A DNA stretch of 36,757 bases from Phycisphaerae bacterium (GTDB taxonomy: Bacteria; Planctomycetota; Phycisphaerae; SM23-33): the NCBI GenBank assembly GCA_016782885.1, contig JADHXQ010000042.1:1-36757 (forward strand). The letters run 5' to 3'. This document shows, in pieces, positions 25,474-33,010 of the stretch. The translations under genes and the position numbers were made by a program. Within the stretch, counting starts at the first letter, position 1. Every line of letters begins with the position of its first letter. Under the pieces are notes generated by a model. The model saw only the letters and a list, made by a program, of their open reading frames with translations, had not been told where the DNA came from and did not search any database.

Positions 25474-26318
25474 AAATCATGATAACCGGCGCTCGCGGAA
25501 TGCTGGGCAGGTCGTTCACCAGGCGGTTCAAAGAACATGAACTTCTGCCTGTGGATATAGACGATTTCGATATCATCGACCTCCAGGCCACCGGACAAGC
25601 CGTCTGGCAGTTCAAGCCCGAGGTGGTGATTCACTGCGCCGCGGCCACAAACGTCGACGATTGCGAGACCAACCAGGGCCCCGCCTGGGAAGTGAACGTC
25701 AACGGAACAGCCAACATCGCCGAGGCCTGCGCCGAGTGCGGCGCCAGGCTGATTGCATTTTCCACCGACTACGTTTTCTCCGGCGAGTCTGACCGCCCGT
25801 ACATCGAATTCGACACGACCGGTCCGAAGACTGTATACGGGATGACCAAGATGCTCGGCGAAATGGCCGCCGCGCAATACTGCACAAACAGCACGATAGT
25901 GCGGGTGGCGTGGCTGTACGGGCCAGGCGGACCGAGTTTCGTCCACTCGATGCTCCGCCTGGCGGCGGAAGGGACCACGCCCCTGAGAGTAGTTGACGAC
26001 CAGGTCGGTAATCCGACGTCGACCGGCGCGGTGGTCGAGCATATCAAGTTGCTGCTCGAACATCCCGAGATCACCGGACCGGTGCATCTCACTTGCGAAG
26101 GGCACGCCACCTGGTGCGAATTCGCCGCCGAGATATTCCGTCTGGCCGGTCTGGACTGCAATCCCGCCCCATGCTCGACCAGCGAATTTCCGCGACCGGC
26201 GCCCAGACCGGCGAATTCGCAACTCGATAACACCGTGCTTATCAGGCACAACCTTCCGCCCATGCCCCACTGGCGCCAGGCCCTGGCGGAATTCTTCCGG
26301 GAGCATCCAGATGGTTGA
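25470..26318 (+). CDS. rmlD: dTDP-4-dehydrorhamnose reductase RmlD
   Basis: A 282-residue SDR-family reductase performing the last step of dTDP-L-rhamnose synthesis. The Rossmann motif [12 protein letters not shown] is at the N-terminus, [10 protein letters not shown] and the catalytic YxxxK ([10 protein letters not shown]) follow, and [17 protein letters not shown] is typical of RmlD. GGGAGGG precedes the ATG and the start is coupled to the rmlC stop. Its end overlaps rmlB by 8 nt. Confidence 0.93.
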   Translation: MKIMITGARGMLGRSFTRRFKEHELLPVDIDDFDIIDLQATGQAVWQFKPEVVIHCAAATNVDDCETNQGPAWEVNVNGTANIAEACAECGARLIAFSTDYVFSGESDRPYIEFDTTGPKTVYGMTKMLGEMAAAQYCTNSTIVRVAWLYGPGGPSFVHSMLRLAAEGTTPLRVVDDQVGNPTSTGAVVEHIKLLLEHPEITGPVHLTCEGHATWCEFAAEIFRLAGLDCNPAPCSTSEFPRPAPRPANSQLDNTVLIRHNLPPMPHWRQALAEFFREHPDG

Positions 26319-27393
26319 TACGCGGGCGGCCCACAAGCCTTCAGTTGTCCTGGTAACCGGCGGTGCGGGCTTCATCGGATGCAACTTCGTCAGGCACCTG
26401 CTGACAAGCGATGAGTCGCTGCGCGTGATAAACTACGACGCCCTGACCTACGCCGGAAGCGCCGCGAACCTTGCGGGACTCGACACCGCACACGCCGACC
26501 GCTACAGGTTCGTCCACGCCGACATCCGCGACGAGGACGCGGTGGCGGATATCTTCACAAGCGAGCGGATTGACACCGTAGTACACCTCGCCGCCGAAAG
26601 CCACGTCGACCGCTCCATAAACGCGCCCGGCGAATTCCTCACCACCAACATAACCGGCACGTACGTGCTCCTCCAGGCCGCCCGCGCCGCCTGGTCCGAC
26701 CGCACCGACGTGCGCTTCCACCACGTCAGCACGGATGAAGTCTACGGTTCGCTGGGCGACGACGGTCACTTCGTCGAAACCACCCCGTACGACCCGTCCA
26801 GCCCCTACAGCGCATCGAAAGCCGCATCAGACCACCTCGCGCGGGCATGGCATCGCACGTACGGGCTGCCCGTGACGATCTCGAACTGCTCGAACAATTA
26901 CGGGCCTTACCAGTTCCCCGAAAAACTCCTCCCGCTGATGATCTGCAACGCCCTGGCGGGCAAACCGCTGGGCGTATACGGAGACGGGAAAAACGTTCGC
27001 GACTGGCTGTTCGTGTCAGACCACTGCAGCGCACTGGACACAATCGTCCGCCGCGGGCGCCCCGGTGCGACCTACAACGTCGGCGGGCACAACGAGTGGG
27101 CAAATATCGACATCGTACACCTGCTGTGCGACCAGTTGCAGGATATCACCCCCCCCGCCGACGGGCATTACCGCGATCTGATAACATTCGTGCGCGACCG
27201 CCCGGGGCACGACCGGCGATACGCCATCGACGCGTCGCTGATAGAAAGCGAACTTGGCTGGACGCCGCGGCACAAGTTTGAGGAAGGGTTGCGCCAGACC
27301 ATCGAGTGGTATCTCGCCAACGGAGACTGGATCGAAGAAATCCGCCGCACAAAATACGCCGGACAACGCCTCGGCGTAATCGACAAAGAATAA
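26311..27393 (+). CDS. rmlB: dTDP-glucose 4,6-dehydratase RmlB
   Basis: A 360-residue extended SDR enzyme converting dTDP-glucose to the 4-keto-6-deoxy intermediate. Visible motifs: [17 protein letters not shown] (NAD binding), [57 protein letters not shown] with the catalytic YxxxK, and [22 protein letters not shown] lies 7 nt before the ATG. The proposed start adds about ten residues before the Rossmann strand; the longer upstream frame lies inside rmlD and is a shadow. Confidence 0.96.
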   Translation: MVDTRAAHKPSVVLVTGGAGFIGCNFVRHLLTSDESLRVINYDALTYAGSAANLAGLDTAHADRYRFVHADIRDEDAVADIFTSERIDTVVHLAAESHVDRSINAPGEFLTTNITGTYVLLQAARAAWSDRTDVRFHHVSTDEVYGSLGDDGHFVETTPYDPSSPYSASKAASDHLARAWHRTYGLPVTISNCSNNYGPYQFPEKLLPLMICNALAGKPLGVYGDGKNVRDWLFVSDHCSALDTIVRRGRPGATYNVGGHNEWANIDIVHLLCDQLQDITPPADGHYRDLITFVRDRPGHDRRYAIDASLIESELGWTPRHKFEEGLRQTIEWYLANGDWIEEIRRTKYAGQRLGVIDKE

Positions 27394-27423
27394 ACCCGAC
27401 ACCATTTCCCGTTTGACAACGCA

Positions 27424-28764
27424 ATGCCCGCCCGGACAGACAACGACAATCCCGCCGCGCCCCGCCGCTCCCTGCGAGACAGATACTTCATCCAGCGCGT
27501 AGTCTCACCGTGGGAAATCCCCGGTATTATGCGCAAGTACACCTACGCCGGTTCCATGAGCCATATCTGGATGATGCTGGCAAGCGGGATATTCTTCTTC
27601 GAGTTCGGAAAGACTGTGGGCATGTCCAACCTCCAGTGGGGACTGCTGGCGGGCGTTTCCTCGTGGCTCATGCCCGCACAGATAGTCTCGGCGCTGATCG
27701 CGCAGCGAACGGGAAGACGCAAGGTGATCTGGTTCTGCCTGGCCGTGGCCGAACGAACCTTGCGCCTGGTCGGAATCCTGCTGTCGGTGTGGCTGTGGCG
27801 GATGGGTTGGCCTCATGCGAGCGTCGTGCTGATCGTCGCGATCTGCATTTCCAGCCTGTCGGGAATGATGGCGCTGCCGCCGTGGATGTCGTGGATGGCC
27901 GATATAATCCCCAAAGATCGCCACGGCGCTTTCTGGGGACGCCGCACCGCGTGGATGGCGCTGTCCGTTATCGCGACCACCGTGCCGGCGGCGATGCTTT
28001 ACGACTGGACTGATGACAAGTACAAGGTTGATGTGTTGCTGGCGATCTTCATTCTCGCCACGGTCATCGGTCTGCTTGATCTGATTATCCACGGTTCGAT
28101 CCCCGAGCCGGTTCCGGCGGCCTGTCAGGACCAGAAATTCACCCACGAGATACTCAAGCCGATCCGGGACCACAAGTTCCAGCCATGGTTAGTCTTTCAC
28201 GCATGCTGGAGTTTTGGACTTTACCTTGGCGGATCGCTGTACATCCCGTTCGCCCTCAAGAATATGGAGCTCAGCGGCAATCTCCTGGGCGCAACGCTGG
28301 CGATTACCTGTCTGGGTTTTGCAGGCGGGCTTACCGGCGGGTGGTCCGGAAAACTCGTCGACCGCCTCGGCATCAAGAGGATCATCTTCTGCGGGCATCT
28401 GGTCTGGGCATTCCTTCCGGCGATGTGGTTGATGGCGACTCCCCAAACCGCTCTGTACTGGTTGGGCGCCGGAAGCCTCATTTCGGGCGTCGCCTGTTCG
28501 GCCGCCAACACGGCGGCCAACAAACTGGTGACCCGCGTTCCGCCGCCTGAACTTCGCGCGGTGTACGTTGCGGTATCCAGCAGCGTGGGCAGCCTGTCCG
28601 GCGGATGCGGCGCCATCGCCGCCGGTTTCCTGATGTACATGTTCCAGGACTCGACGATAGCCACGCCGATCGGACAACTGGGCGGCTTCCAAGTGCTGTT
28701 TATGATTTCGCTCTGCCTGCGAGTATCGACGACAGTGTTGCTGATACCACGGATCAGGTTGTAA
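27424..28764 (+). CDS. MFS transporter
   Basis: A 446-residue protein with about 12 hydrophobic segments and an MFS fold. After a 40-residue hydrophilic N-terminus come SHIWMMLASGIFFFEFGKTV and paired cytoplasmic loops with IAQRTGRRKVIW and VDRLGIKRIIF, which correspond to the conserved loop 2-3 and 8-9 motifs. It lies 30 nt after rmlB on the same strand and may belong to that operon. The transported compound cannot be read from sequence; sugar-nucleotide context does not imply a nucleotide-sugar substrate. No strong ribosome-binding site is seen. Confidence 0.82.
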   Translation: MPARTDNDNPAAPRRSLRDRYFIQRVVSPWEIPGIMRKYTYAGSMSHIWMMLASGIFFFEFGKTVGMSNLQWGLLAGVSSWLMPAQIVSALIAQRTGRRKVIWFCLAVAERTLRLVGILLSVWLWRMGWPHASVVLIVAICISSLSGMMALPPWMSWMADIIPKDRHGAFWGRRTAWMALSVIATTVPAAMLYDWTDDKYKVDVLLAIFILATVIGLLDLIIHGSIPEPVPAACQDQKFTHEILKPIRDHKFQPWLVFHACWSFGLYLGGSLYIPFALKNMELSGNLLGATLAITCLGFAGGLTGGWSGKLVDRLGIKRIIFCGHLVWAFLPAMWLMATPQTALYWLGAGSLISGVACSAANTAANKLVTRVPPPELRAVYVAVSSSVGSLSGGCGAIAAGFLMYMFQDSTIATPIGQLGGFQVLFMISLCLRVSTTVLLIPRIRL

Positions 28765-28809
28765 GAAAAAGGCGCCTGACAACCTCCGCCAAAATGTTCT
28801 CGCCGTTAA

Positions 28810-28824
28810 GGCCCCATAGGGGCC
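28810..28824. repeat. Small GC palindrome
   Basis: GGCCCC-ATA-GGGGCC, 46 nt after the MFS gene stop. It lacks a T tract but could slow transcription. Confidence 0.55.
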
Positions 28825-28852
28825 GACATATGGTAGCCCCGTCCGCGAGGGC

Positions 28853-28909
28853 GGGAATCACTTAAACGACATCGCGGCGACACGCCGCGGTGCCGTTTAA
28901 GTGATCCCC
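28853..28909. repeat. Long near-perfect hairpin
   Basis: The arms 28857-28879 and 28883-28905 pair over 23 positions with one mismatch and one G.T pair around an ACA loop; the outermost 12 bp (ATCACTTAAACG/CGTTTAAGTGAT) are perfect, and GGG/CCC extends the stem after one mismatch. There is no downstream T tract, so it resembles a mobile palindromic element more than a terminator. Confidence 0.85.
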
Positions 28910-28949
28910 GAATTAGATAACAATAAGAAACCCGGCGGCCCCCCGCACA

Positions 28950-28982
28950 GATCCGTACGTGAGGAATTACCTCATACGGCTC
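28950..28982 (-). mobile_element. Group II intron domain V relic
   Basis: Read on the minus strand, GAGCCGTATGAGG, a TAATT loop, CCTCA, a CG bulge and TACGGATC form a 33-nt hairpin. The AGC triad at its base, the 2-nt bulge on the 3' arm and the short loop are the hallmarks of catalytic domain V. Downstream GTGCGGGGGGCCGCCGGG resembles the start of domain VI of bacterial introns. No reverse transcriptase frame is left upstream, and the usual intron 3' end is missing, so it is a dead remnant. Confidence 0.65.
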
Positions 28983-29169
28983 CTCCCTGACCCGATTGAA
29001 TCTGGGGGGACTATCTATTATGCTGCAAAGACAATCGACAATACTACAGCACTGCCTGTTTCGCCTTCCTTGCATCCGACCGCCCGGCACGGCGCGGACT
29101 TCAGCATTTTAGTTGTGACAGAGTGCTAGTTTACCGAACAGAAAGACGTTAACGAAAGGACGCAAAGTT

Positions 29170-30243
29170 ATGAACAGGAAAGCATTATTTGGTGTAGTAT
29201 CTCTGCTGGCTGCGATGGCGGTATTCGTAATTGGAGTATCGGCTGGCGAAAAGGCCAAAACACTGAGCGACCCCGACGGCAAGCCGGCCGACATGTCCAA
29301 GCCCGTGCAGGTCTACATCCTGCTGGGCCAGTCCAACATGGTGGGCGCCGGCAGGATCGCCGGTGAGAAGAACGGCACGCTGGCCCACGCGGTCAAGGCC
29401 AAGAAGAAATACCCCTACCTCGTGGATGACGCCGGCCAGTGGACCGTCCGCAAGGATGTCCGCAACGTGCGCGTGATGAATAACAAAGGATTCAACAACG
29501 AGTGGATGACCATAAAGGGCAGCAAGACGATCGGCCCGGAGTTCGGTATCGGGCACTACGTGGGGCATGCCGTCGATGCGCCCGTAATGATCCTCAAGAG
29601 CTGCATCGGCAATCGCTGTCTCGGCTTCGACCTGCTGCCGCCCGGTAGCGAGCAATTCGAGTTCGAGGAAAAGGGCAAGACGATGGTGCATGCCGGCTAC
29701 AAGGAATTCGGCATTTGGGAAAAAGGGACCCAACCGCCGACGAAGGGATGGTACGCCGGCACGCAGTACGACGCCGATGTCGCCGCCGCAAAGCGAGTCC
29801 TCAAGCAACTCGACAAGTACTACCCCGGCGCCAAGAAGTACGAGGTCGCCGGCTTCTTCTTCTGGCAGGGTGACAAGGATCGCTACCGATCCTACTGGGC
29901 CGAGCGGTACGAGACGAATCTCGTCCAGTTGATCAAGGCGCTGCGCAAGGACTTCAATGCTCCCAAGGCCAAATTCGTCTGCGCCACCCTTGGGCAGACC
30001 AAGAAGGGCGCCGGCGGCAATGAAGGGAAGATACTCAATGCCCAGTTCGCCGTTGACGGCAAGAGCGGCAGGTATCCGGAGTTCAAAGGCAACGTCGCCA
30101 CCGTATACACCAACCCTGTCAGCATGGGCGGCAGTTCCAACGGCCACTACAGCGGTAATGCCGAGACCTACATGAACGTCGGCGAAGCCATGGGCCAGGC
30201 AATGGTTAAGTTGATCGAAACAAGCGCCGGTTCGTCCAAGTAA
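29170..30243 (+). CDS. Exported SASA/SGNH-type carbohydrate esterase
   Basis: A 357-residue protein with a signal peptide (about 1-25, LFGVVSLLAAMAVFVIGVSAG) and a sialate-O-acetylesterase (SASA, SGNH-fold) domain. YILLGQSNMVGAG carries the nucleophile Ser in GQSNM, FFFWQGDKDR the second conserved block, and GGSSNGHYSGNAETYMNVG the probable catalytic His near the C-terminus. The family removes acetyl groups from xylan, sialic acid or other glycans outside the cytoplasm. AAAGGA lies about 10 nt before the ATG. No neighbouring glycan-utilisation genes are seen; it stands between repeat-rich spacers. Confidence 0.83.
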   Translation: MNRKALFGVVSLLAAMAVFVIGVSAGEKAKTLSDPDGKPADMSKPVQVYILLGQSNMVGAGRIAGEKNGTLAHAVKAKKKYPYLVDDAGQWTVRKDVRNVRVMNNKGFNNEWMTIKGSKTIGPEFGIGHYVGHAVDAPVMILKSCIGNRCLGFDLLPPGSEQFEFEEKGKTMVHAGYKEFGIWEKGTQPPTKGWYAGTQYDADVAAAKRVLKQLDKYYPGAKKYEVAGFFFWQGDKDRYRSYWAERYETNLVQLIKALRKDFNAPKAKFVCATLGQTKKGAGGNEGKILNAQFAVDGKSGRYPEFKGNVATVYTNPVSMGGSSNGHYSGNAETYMNVGEAMGQAMVKLIETSAGSSK

Positions 30244-30552
30244 ACAACGACCGCGGGACCGCCCCGTCAGACGACAGAGATGATAGTGCCATGCCGCAAG
30301 CGGCAGACAAATGCGGCGTTGCGTGGTGACAAGTTGCAGCGAGAGTCAAAGAGGCGGCGAACATAACCCTATGGAATATGGCACGTTAAGCCCCTGTGAC
30401 ATATGCGATAGCGAGGGAACTGTCAACCTGTAATTAGCAACTGGCGTAACGACATTAACGACAAGGCATTACGGCGGAACGGCGCGTCGACTGGAGGAGT
30501 TTATTGCCCCGGCGGAAGGTTCACAGTTCCGGCAAGTGTGACATATACCCGC

Positions 30553-30608
30553 GGCGGGCGATATGCAACATTGAGCCATCTCAATATAACTGTAAGTAAC
30601 CGCCCGCC
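30553..30608. other. Two-stem foldable element
   Basis: GGCGGGCG (30553-30560) pairs with CGCCCGCC (30601-30608), enclosing a second hairpin ATTGAG-CCAT-CTCAAT (30570-30585). It begins 5 nt after a GTGTGACATATAC motif. It could be a structured RNA or a palindromic DNA element. Confidence 0.4.
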
Positions 30609-30787
30609 AGGATAATAGCATCGCCACAACCGCGTCGCATACGATACCGCCGCTCGCCGAGCAGCGCCGCAGCGGCGCGGGGACCTGTGACACATATGTG
30701 ACACCCCCCCGCCGGTCAAACCGCTCGGTGGCAAATGGCTTCTACTGGTGGAATGTCACGCACTTCTTCGATAAGCTGTCACCATCA

Positions 30788-30808
30788 AAAAGCGAAAAGC
30801 GAAAATCG
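30788..30808. repeat. Heptanucleotide tandem repeat (3 units)
   Basis: AAAAGCG, AAAAGCG and AAAATCG in 7-nt register. Read in the frame of the following gene it would encode a lysine-rich leader. Confidence 0.65.
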
Positions 30809-30834
30809 CCAGTATCAAGACCGCGATCGGATGG

Positions 30835-31728
30835 GTGATCGGGATTGCGTCGGTGAGCCTGTGCGCCGCGGCGGTGGTCGGGTACTGGGATAAGTTCGAC
30901 CCGTCTCGATACCCGATACCGCTGGGGCTGTTTTCACTCGCGGTCGCCTGCACGCTGGCGGGGCTGTGCATGCACGGGCTCGGGTGGTTCGTGCTGATGC
31001 GAGGGATGGCGCCGGGTTTGAGTTTCTCGACGGCTATGAGGGCGTGGGCGTATTCGCAGGTCGTCAAATACGTACCGGGCAAGGTTATGGTCTTCGTCAC
31101 CCGCACCGAGATCTGCGCCCGCGACGGAGTGGCGCCGCTGACGGTTCTGGCGGGGACGGGCCTTGAGATCATCCTGTCGCTGATCTGCGCGATGGTGCTG
31201 TCGCTTGGAACGCTAACGGTATGGTGCAGAAGCATGGGCCTGTCGCCCTGGATCTGCATCGGCCCAATGGCGGGCCTGCTTGCGATGGTGCATCCGAAGG
31301 CGATCATAGCCGTCATGCGACTGTACTACCGCCTGCGAAAGGCCGACACGTCAGCGGTGCCCGAACTGGACTTGAAGCATATCCTCAAACCGCTGGGTGT
31401 GTACTTTGCGGGATGGCTTTTGTACGGTGTTGGTGGATATCTGCTGATATGCGTCGTATTCAACGGAATGGTCGGTTCGCCACGTACACAGATGGGCATG
31501 ATCGGCGCGTTCCCGTTCGCCTGGGCCGCGGGGTACCTGGTGCTCCTTGCCCCGGGCGGAGCGGGCTTCAGGGAAGGCGCCCTGGTTTACGCGCTGGGTT
31601 CGTGGATGACGTTTGAACTTGCAGTAGTCGTCGCGGTGGTGGCCAGGCTGTGTCAGTCGGGCCTGGACCTGCTGATCGCCGGCGGATGGTGGCTCGGACG
31701 GACCATCGCATTGAAGAGATCGAAATGA
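30835..31728 (+). CDS. LPG-synthase-TM-like (UPF0104) membrane protein
   Basis: A 297-residue polytopic membrane protein of the lysylphosphatidylglycerol-synthase transmembrane-region family. The diagnostic elements are VVKYVPGKVMVFVTRTEICARDG and, near the C-terminus, APGGAGFREGALVYAL. Members include flippase-like proteins involved in lipid or glycan export; no specific substrate is known here. The start is uncertain: GTG 30835 lies at the beginning of the first helix, yet the frame stays open upstream through KKRKAKIAS, a typical basic N-terminus, with no ATG, GTG or TTG. The basic stretch coincides with a heptamer array. It sits upstream of lplT and the acyltransferase fusion and may join their pathway. 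Confidence 0.72.
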   Translation: MIGIASVSLCAAAVVGYWDKFDPSRYPIPLGLFSLAVACTLAGLCMHGLGWFVLMRGMAPGLSFSTAMRAWAYSQVVKYVPGKVMVFVTRTEICARDGVAPLTVLAGTGLEIILSLICAMVLSLGTLTVWCRSMGLSPWICIGPMAGLLAMVHPKAIIAVMRLYYRLRKADTSAVPELDLKHILKPLGVYFAGWLLYGVGGYLLICVVFNGMVGSPRTQMGMIGAFPFAWAAGYLVLLAPGGAGFREGALVYALGSWMTFELAVVVAVVARLCQSGLDLLIAGGWWLGRTIALKRSK

Positions 31729-31759
31729 TTTAAAAAAAATTCAAAAAAAACGCGCGAAT

Positions 31760-33010
31760 ATGGACAATGACCTGACAATCCGGATACGCAAGGCACGCGG
31801 GAAATTCGCGGCGATGGCGACCACCTATTCGCTGGGCGTCTTCAACGACAATTTCTTCAAGTGGGCGGCGATAGGCGTGACGATCGGCATGGAGGAATGG
31901 TTCACCGCCCTGTTCACGCTTCCGTTCATCCTGTTCGCACCGCAGGCCGGATGGCTGGCCGACAGGTTCCCCAAACGCAATGTGGTGATTCTCGCCAAGG
32001 TGCTGGAACTGGTGGCGATGCTGGTTGGCGCCGTTGCGATCGTCTCGGGGAACCTTCCGATGATCGCAATAGTGCTCGTGATAATGGCGCTGCAGTCGAC
32101 CATATTCGGGCCCAGCCTCAACGGCAGCATTCCCGAACTGTTTCCCGCGAGTTACGTGACGACGGCCAACGCGGTGCTGAAGGTGGCGATTACGCTCGCG
32201 ATACTTCTAGGCACGGCGATGGCGGGGCACGCGCTGGAACTCAAACGCGCCGGATGGTCTCCGGGCAGCTTCGGGCGCTTCGCGGTCGCCGCGATCATAG
32301 TATTCATGGCGCTGCTGGGCGTCTGCATCAGCTTCTTCGTACCGCGTCGCCCGGGGGCGGGCGCCACCGCCAAATGCCCCAAGAGCGTACTCCTGCACAG
32401 CCTCCAGGACCTGTGGGAGCTGCGAAAGGACAAGTACCTCAAAACGATCCTCATAGTGGACGTTTTCATATGGTTCGTCGGCTCGCTGCAAATGCAGATC
32501 ATCAGCAAGATGTGCGATCCGGAGCACTTCAACTGGGGCAGGGGCACCGCGTCGAACCTGATGTTATCGGAGCTGGTGGGCGTGGCTGTCGGCGGTTTGA
32601 TCGCGGCGCGGATAGCGAAAGGCCCGCGGTGGTACAAGGTCCTTCCGCTGCCGTTGATCGTCCTGGGCGTAATGGCGATACCGGCGTCGATAGTTCCCCT
32701 GCTGGGTCCGGATCTGGGATTGATGCTGCTGTATCCGGCGGTGGGCCTGATGGGAATCGCCGGGGGTATCGTTCTGGTGCCTTGCGAAAGTTTCATCCAG
32801 GTCCGCCCCGCTTCCGATCGGAAGGGCAGAGTGATAGCCGCCGCCGGATGCGCCGCGTTCATCAGCATGCTGTTTTCCGCGGGGCTGCTGGCGCTGCTGC
32901 GGTTGTTCATGTCCGCGTCGCCCTGCTTCATTGTCGTAGCCGTCACATCTCTGGCTACCGGTATCTGGTTGTGGATCACGATAAGCCGAAAGGAGTTCGG
33001 TGATGCTTGA
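31760..33010 (+). CDS. lplT: LplT-like lysophospholipid transporter (MFS)
   Basis: A 416-residue MFS protein. TYSLGVFNDNFFKWA near the N-terminus (conserved FNDNxFK), PQAGWLADRFPKRNVVILAK and ALQSTIFGPSLNGSIPELFP are typical of LplT and of the MFS domain fused to Aas proteins. In E. coli LplT brings lysophosphatidylethanolamine across the inner membrane for reacylation by Aas. Here the stop overlaps the start of an Aas-like gene by 8 nt, the same partnership. No ribosome-binding site is obvious before the ATG, which follows an A-rich stretch. Confidence 0.87.
   Translation: MDNDLTIRIRKARGKFAAMATTYSLGVFNDNFFKWAAIGVTIGMEEWFTALFTLPFILFAPQAGWLADRFPKRNVVILAKVLELVAMLVGAVAIVSGNLPMIAIVLVIMALQSTIFGPSLNGSIPELFPASYVTTANAVLKVAITLAILLGTAMAGHALELKRAGWSPGSFGRFAVAAIIVFMALLGVCISFFVPRRPGAGATAKCPKSVLLHSLQDLWELRKDKYLKTILIVDVFIWFVGSLQMQIISKMCDPEHFNWGRGTASNLMLSELVGVAVGGLIAARIAKGPRWYKVLPLPLIVLGVMAIPASIVPLLGPDLGLMLLYPAVGLMGIAGGIVLVPCESFIQVRPASDRKGRVIAAAGCAAFISMLFSAGLLALLRLFMSASPCFIVVAVTSLATGIWLWITISRKEFGDA

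Larger units (their letters stand above)
28765..29169. other. 405-nt intergenic region with hairpins and intron relic
   Basis: No intact gene. From left to right: a small palindrome (28810-28824), a long hairpin (28853-28909), a group II intron domain V relic (28950-28982, minus strand) and about 180 nt with no clear feature before the esterase gene. Confidence 0.7.
30244..30834. other. 591-nt intergenic region with recurrent motifs
   Basis: No gene is supported. It holds three copies of the TGTGACATAT-like motif (30395, 30537, 30686), a stem-loop structure at 30553-30608 and a heptamer array at 30788-30808 just before the next gene. Confidence 0.65.

Noticed and set aside
28806..29090. 94-residue minus-strand frame in the spacer after the MFS gene
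   Set aside because: It is a read-through of the intron domain V relic and palindrome, without motif or ribosome-binding site.
30686..30704. CRP/FNR-type operator
   Set aside because: TGTGA is present, but the required TCACA half at 6-nt spacing is not; the second half is a direct TGTGA.
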